Assembly: GCA_030435675.1 (NCBI GenBank)
Contig: CM059622.1
Location: 12,152,001 to 12,216,000, forward strand
Direction of reading: 5' to 3'
Source: Steinernema hermaphroditum
Taxonomy: Eukaryota > Nematoda > Chromadorea > Rhabditida > Steinernematidae
Length of the DNA stretch: 64,000 nt
Each line of letters starts with the position of its first letter. The stretch's first letter is position 1. Both the position numbers and the translations under genes were made by a program. Shown piece by piece: positions 59,128 to 64,000 of the stretch. The notes under the pieces are model-generated. The model did no database searches and was not told the DNA's origin. It saw only the letters and a program-made list of their open reading frames with translations.

Positions 59128-60304
59128 GTGTTGTACTTCCTGGAATTGTACACATTCATTCAAGTAAAAGACAGTAACGCAGCAGACGCAGTAACTCATC
59201 TTTATCAGCACCGTAACCATATCTGAGAACTACAAAAATTCAAAAGCGATCCGGAAGCAGAGAAGGCAAAAAATTAGGCTTCGAACCTGGTATTGGATTC
59301 ACGCCCAAATCAAAGACGGATAGCATAAGAATTAAAGGTCTTCGCGGCGAAATCCGGACTGTACAAACCTGTCAACCGTCAGACTGGGACAAAAGTCAAA
59401 AATATAAGACGCCACTGCTATCGCAGTCCAGAAGGCAACGTATTATTTTTTATAAATTCCTATGCTACGTAACGCTCAAGGGACAGGTGGAATGAATGCG
59501 TTGTTTTCAGTCACCAGGTTAAATTACCAGCTGTCAGCGTTATCCTAATGCGCAACATTGATCATGGTCTATTCTGCTGTTCATAAATTATGTCAAAATA
59601 CAGTGCGTCAACGAATACGTCACTGACGAGTTAAAAGGCCCCGCCAATTTGTTGAAATTGAAACTCGGCTAGACTTTTCGAAATTGAAACTCGGCTAGGC
59701 TATTCGTGCACCAAATTTCGGCCAAATCGGCAGGAGTCATGTTTGACAGTTCCTTTGTGAGCATTTTAAACAGAAGCGAACTGGTTCCTGCTTTAGCTTG
59801 TCTGGATCATTAAGGATTCGAAAAAATAAAACTAGAAAACTGTACGCAAAATTGAACATTCTGTTCGGCCTTTTTTGCTTTCTTTGATGAGTAGATACGT
59901 GGAAGAAACAGTTAGTGGAAAGTAAATATATTTAAAACTTACAAAATTGACCTTGGGTCGCAGAATGCGCCTTGCTACTGGTTCCGATGACTTACCTGCT
60001 TGTAGAATTAAGGACGGCGTATTACTGTCTCGTCTTTTTTGGCGTATAGCAATTGGGCGCATAGGACAGTCGTGTGATGATACCGCACCGTTTTTTAGAG
60101 CCCGGAATATAGTAATTTTCGCATTGTGGATCTTGCATAATGGCCAGGTCGAAGGGTCGAAGCTAGGATCGTTTTCATTCTTGCACATGGCCTAGTGTTA
60201 AGCTTGGTTCTCTTACAAATTAGGTGCGTATAATATGGCCTCGGTATAATGAAAAAACGCAGACTTTTATTAATTATTACGAATAAGAGCAACAAAGCGA
60301 AATA
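59128..60304. other. Intergenic spacer
   Basis: No feature was recognised beyond a short direct repeat at about 59657-59704 (gaaattgaaactcggctaga and the similar copy after it). Confidence 0.45.
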
Positions 60305-61438
60305 TTAAACTCTGCGACTTGACGACAAGTCGATCGAAGGGCGAATACTGCGCACCACAGTCACCGTAATGTTCTTTTCGGTTTTTCGAACTTTGAACAT
60401 CGAAAGGAAATGCCACCTTACACTACTGAAACAAAAGCTAACTTCAGAATTTATAAGATTATGAATGCTAACCTGTTGAAGACTAAATAAAGAAATGGAT
60501 TCTTTCCGCCGATTAGACAGTTACAAATATTGAGAACGTCCACAATAATGGCGCTAGTGCCATACCACGAAGATCCAAACATCCATACGAGCCTTAGCGT
60601 TGTCATGTAGGCGAAAATTATAAATGCTTGTACAAGAATCCGCATTTCTCTTGTCTCTATCTTCAGCTTGTTCGCACCAAAGCTCTTCTGGAATAATGCG
60701 ACAATCCGCTGGATCGGAAGCTGCTTACCTTAGCGGTTATCCAAAACACAATCGCGATGTAACATATGAACGCTAATAAAAGACAAAATATAATCGTGTA
60801 GCTTTCGGTCTTCGAAAGGATTCTGTTCAGAGGGGTCGATCGGTAGCTGAAGGAGCAAGCCGTTGTGCTAAAGTCAACAGCGCCGGCCTCGATCAAATGG
60901 ATGACCGTCAAGATAAGGTAGATGATCCATGTGGCGGCAATTAGGGTCTAAACCATGGTCGTACGAAAGCGTTTAAGTAGCCTTACATAGAAGATGAGTT
61001 TTTCCCTAGCCAGGACGAAGCGAATAGCGCTGAAGATGACCAGCCGGTGAAGGGCTAGAATGAATACCATTCCAGCCAATCCCACCCAGCTACTTAATAG
61101 GACGGCCCCAACAATCTGCAAATTCTTGAAGTTTCTGTGGACATGTTATATGTTAACTGACCCTTTCAAGAACTTTATGAATTTTGGAGCGGAGAACGGT
61201 CATAAGTCCAGCCGAGAAGTGAGCAAGCAAATGGAAGACATCCACAATTTCTAGGCTTATCATGATCTTAAATGACATGAGATTCCGATATTCGGTCCTG
61301 CTGATGAATAACTAAAACTCAGCGAACCATCCAGCTATCATAGCTAATGAATCTTACCCAAATCATGAACAAGTGCATAGGAGTGCAGATTGTTGCGATC
61401 GTAATTCGTCCGATGCCTGTCACTGTGGTGTCGTCCAT
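60305..61438 (-). CDS. Srt-like 7TM chemoreceptor, array gene 6
   Basis: Predicted receptor of 304 aa. Exons are 61438-61358, 61311-61162, 61115-60987, 60947-60729, 60687-60473 and 60425-60305. Landmarks are FKIMISLEIVDVFHLLAHF in TM2, ILALHRLVIF at TM3 (His replaces the Asn seen in all paralogues), ILVQAFIIFAYMTTLRL, and GGKNPFLYLVFN at TM7. The tail has KNITVTVVRS followed by a longer Ser/Arg-rich end. It is a tandem duplicate of the gene at 58028; the pair share the GGKNP motif. Confidence 0.85.
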
Positions 61439-64000
61439 TGTCAACTATTGAAGAAATGAGAGAGACTTTCAAACAGGGAGATTTCTTAATTAAAGAAAAC
61501 ACGGAAGAATGCTTTCAGTCATACGGTAACCGAAAGAAAAACAGGCTCAAGGAATAATTCAAGAAATCATTTGCTATTTTTCAATGATGCAACAGGTACT
61601 TGGCATACGTATAGTTGGACAGATTCCGCACCTACATCTAGGACTCATCTTGCTGGCTAAATACTTGTGTACATATCTCTAAAATTTACATAAGAGGCCG
61701 ATTATTTCGAGGTTGTGCCCCATCTCAGTGGTTATTCATATAAATGTCGTTAAATTTGGAACGAAATGAGGAACGGAAAACGAAATGTGACGTTAGCAAA
61801 GTAGCCGCGGAAGAACATGTTGTTCCGGGTTAAATCCGTAAACATTTCTTTGGAGCAGAAGCATATTCGCCGATGCGAAAACAAGCACAACATGTTTAAT
61901 TAATTTTTATGCTCATCATTGAAAGGCCAGTGTGGTTGATGGACGTTTCAAAATCGTCGCTGCTTGATGCAAATTCAAGTGCTTTTGTAATACAATGTAG
62001 TGACAGAATGATCAACAACTCTCTGAAATTTTTGAAGACCGATCACGAGGAACCAGAACCACGCTTTTGAAATCTATTGGTCAACCATTCCATTTTTTCA
62101 CCATATTTAGACTTGCAGCAAAATCGAACGGCGTTTTGTGGAGTACAGAGAACTGCCACCCTACACTATGATTGGCGAATTAGGCTCTATTAGGGAGAAG
62201 TGACCAAAACTATACCGATCTTGACAAAACTGTATCGATCTTGACAGAATGGTATTTATTTTGACAAAACTGAATTTAGATTGACACAACCACATTTCAC
62301 TGACAAAATCATAAATCAGCCTTTGTAGTAGTTAAAGATTAAAGAACGTTTTGTCAGGGAGATGTGGTTGTGTCAATCTAAATTCAGTTTAAAGTTTTAA
62401 GTCAAAATAATTACTATTCTGTCAAAATAATTACCATTTTGTCAAGATCGATACCATTTTGTCAAAATAAATACCATTCTGTCAAGATCGGTATAGTTCT
62501 GTCAAGATCGGTATAGTTTTGGTCACTTCTCCCTAATAGAGCCGCGAATTATACATTGCATTCTACTTGATCTTCGTGGCCTTTTAATCACGTATATCCT
62601 TGGATCTTGCCTTCCGAATGCACCTATTGTTGTCTTGGTTATATATCACAACATGAGCTAATCTCAAAAAGATCGCTTTTTCGAATCATCGGATCGCATC
62701 ATGTTCTGTTAACGCCAACGTTTCCAATTAGTTAAGTTACCCTAACAGAGAATGGGGATATAGAGCAGGTAGCCCTCACTCACAGCTACCATGCACGCAT
62801 AGCGACTCCACGACCTGACCCCCGGAATGGTTTTCCACTTTGAGCTGAGAGATTTCAATGTGCCAACCCAATACAATGAAGACCAAAAATACAGTAGAGT
62901 AAATTGCACATGAAAAGATCCGTGAATTAGGGACGAATTGAACGAGATTAAAACCCAAACAAATGTGTCATCTACGTTCAAATAGTCCAAAAGCCTATGC
63001 AATGAAATTTCCATCAAAGAATGCTCTTACATACAATAACAATGTCGTCATTAGACTGTTATGATTAATGCAGGAGAACTGTGAAACGTTGACTAGTTAT
63101 GTCTACGCAGTTTGTTCGTCTTTAGTGATTCTACGGGAACAGCTGAAAATACATAACGTGGACTTTTGTTAGTAGGCGCTGATCACTGACTTTTTTTTAT
63201 CCTTTTGCTATTCCGATTGCCGGGAGTCGGGGATTTGTATGAACTTGTCAAATCGATGGGCGTCACAGAAACGTTACATCTGATGAGGTCGCGATGAGGA
63301 CCAATCGTGATTCCCTTGCCTCTTCAAGTTTTCCCCTTTTGGAAATTTCATTATGCATAGTCATCAGGTCTTAACGATGACATGAATTTGGTATAGACTG
63401 CATTCTGGTAATGGGTACGTTGCGATATTGATAATTTTGATGTGCCCTATGACAGTGTTCAGTTCAAAGTCATGCTCACATTGGATTTCGCTATTTCAGT
63501 TTTTTGGGGGTTTCGGGACGATTTCGCATTGGGACCGGGCTATCCAAAGCTTCAGGTAACCATATTTACCAAACTATGGTAACAGCATAAAGTAACGAAT
63601 TATGAACAATGCTGAAATATTGCTGTGCGCAAACTATTCGGCTACGCGAAAAATGATGCCTTGAAATCAACTGTTTAATAATGAGAACCTCTGCTAAAAA
63701 CGTGTTTTTGTGCTGCATTCTCGCAGATTGTTTCACCCAATAAGGCACAAATTTTGGAACCGTTGTTCTACTGCTGTGTTCAAGACTGGTTTTGTCAAAC
63801 ATCTTCATCAAAAATGTTTGCCTTTGGAATATTATTGCCGAAGCCTATGTTGTTTTCCGCTACGAACATGTTTTTGTATTATACCCATCCAACCACATAT
63901 TGCGAAAACATATGTAGCTAACATCGTATTTCCGGGAAGAAGCGCAACAGGGAACCGTTCAAAGAAATATGATAAAATTAAATCAAAATAAATGATAAAC
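61439..64000. other. Intergenic region at right end
   Basis: It contains the palindromic transposon at 62183-62543. No gene was recognised in the remaining 2.2 kb; the frames at 62742-63017 and 63566-63991 lack support. Confidence 0.45.
62183..62543. mobile_element. Palindromic MITE with 8-bp target duplication
   Basis: The ends are perfect inverted repeats of over 40 bp, starting GGCTCTATTAGGGAGAAGTG and ending in its reverse complement. The element is 361 bp long and flanked on both sides by GCGAATTA (62175-62182 and 62544-62551). Both arms consist of degenerate 20-bp units around 'ttgacaaaactgtatcgatc', about five on the left and six inverted on the right. There is no coding capacity. The 8-bp duplication fits hAT, Merlin or P superfamilies; the GG start may favour Merlin, but this is unproven. 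Confidence 0.92.

Overview
This is a 64 kb piece of a nematode nuclear genome. It is AT-leaning and eukaryotic. Coding sequence is cut by very short introns, mostly 38 to 60 bp, with GT donors and TTTTCAG-type acceptors. Many start codons sit 5 to 25 bp behind an extra TTTCAG, as expected for spliced-leader trans-splicing or a 5' UTR intron. The gene content is typical of nematodes: several families of seven-transmembrane chemoreceptors, an expanded F-box-like family and a nematode-type FkbM/Methyltransf_21 gene. The exact genus cannot be read from the sequence; a rhabditid or Steinernema-like worm is only a guess. All exon models below were built by hand from reading frames, splice sites and paralogue comparison.

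Layout. From 1 to 20 kb there are five three-exon Srbc-like receptors (three on + at 1.2, 3.1 and 5.2 kb; two on - at 15.8-16.7 and 19.2-20.1 kb). Between them are two Srh/Sri-like receptors at 10.1 and 12.9 kb with uninterrupted coding frames. The spacers hold decayed Tc1/mariner-type transposase pieces and GC-rich dispersed repeats. From 20.1 to 24.2 kb the window is gene-poor and carries a mariner relic. From 24.2 to 42.7 kb there is an array of seven F-box-like paralogues: five on +, one of them truncated and one with a nonsense codon, and two nearly identical genes on -. This array is interrupted at 28.4-33.2 kb by two receptors and a type II membrane-anchored methyltransferase-like gene. 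From 43.3 to 61.4 kb there is a one-directional (-) array of Srt-like receptors: six intact-looking genes and one internally deleted relic. The right end has an excellent palindromic transposon, 361 bp, with 8-bp target-site duplications.

How the genes relate. The receptors are presumably membrane chemosensors of sensory neurons. The F-box-like proteins are presumably substrate adaptors for SCF ubiquitin ligases, possibly nuclear. Nothing suggests a single pathway; the window looks like a fast-evolving chromosomal arm with tandem duplication, gene conversion, pseudogenes and transposons. The most distinctive item is the F-box-like family. Each protein ends in three copies of an ~85-residue module, with one exon per module and phase-0 introns. 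A c-Myc-like nuclear-localisation motif is kept in most copies. The upstream regions come in two length classes that have been swapped between gene bodies.
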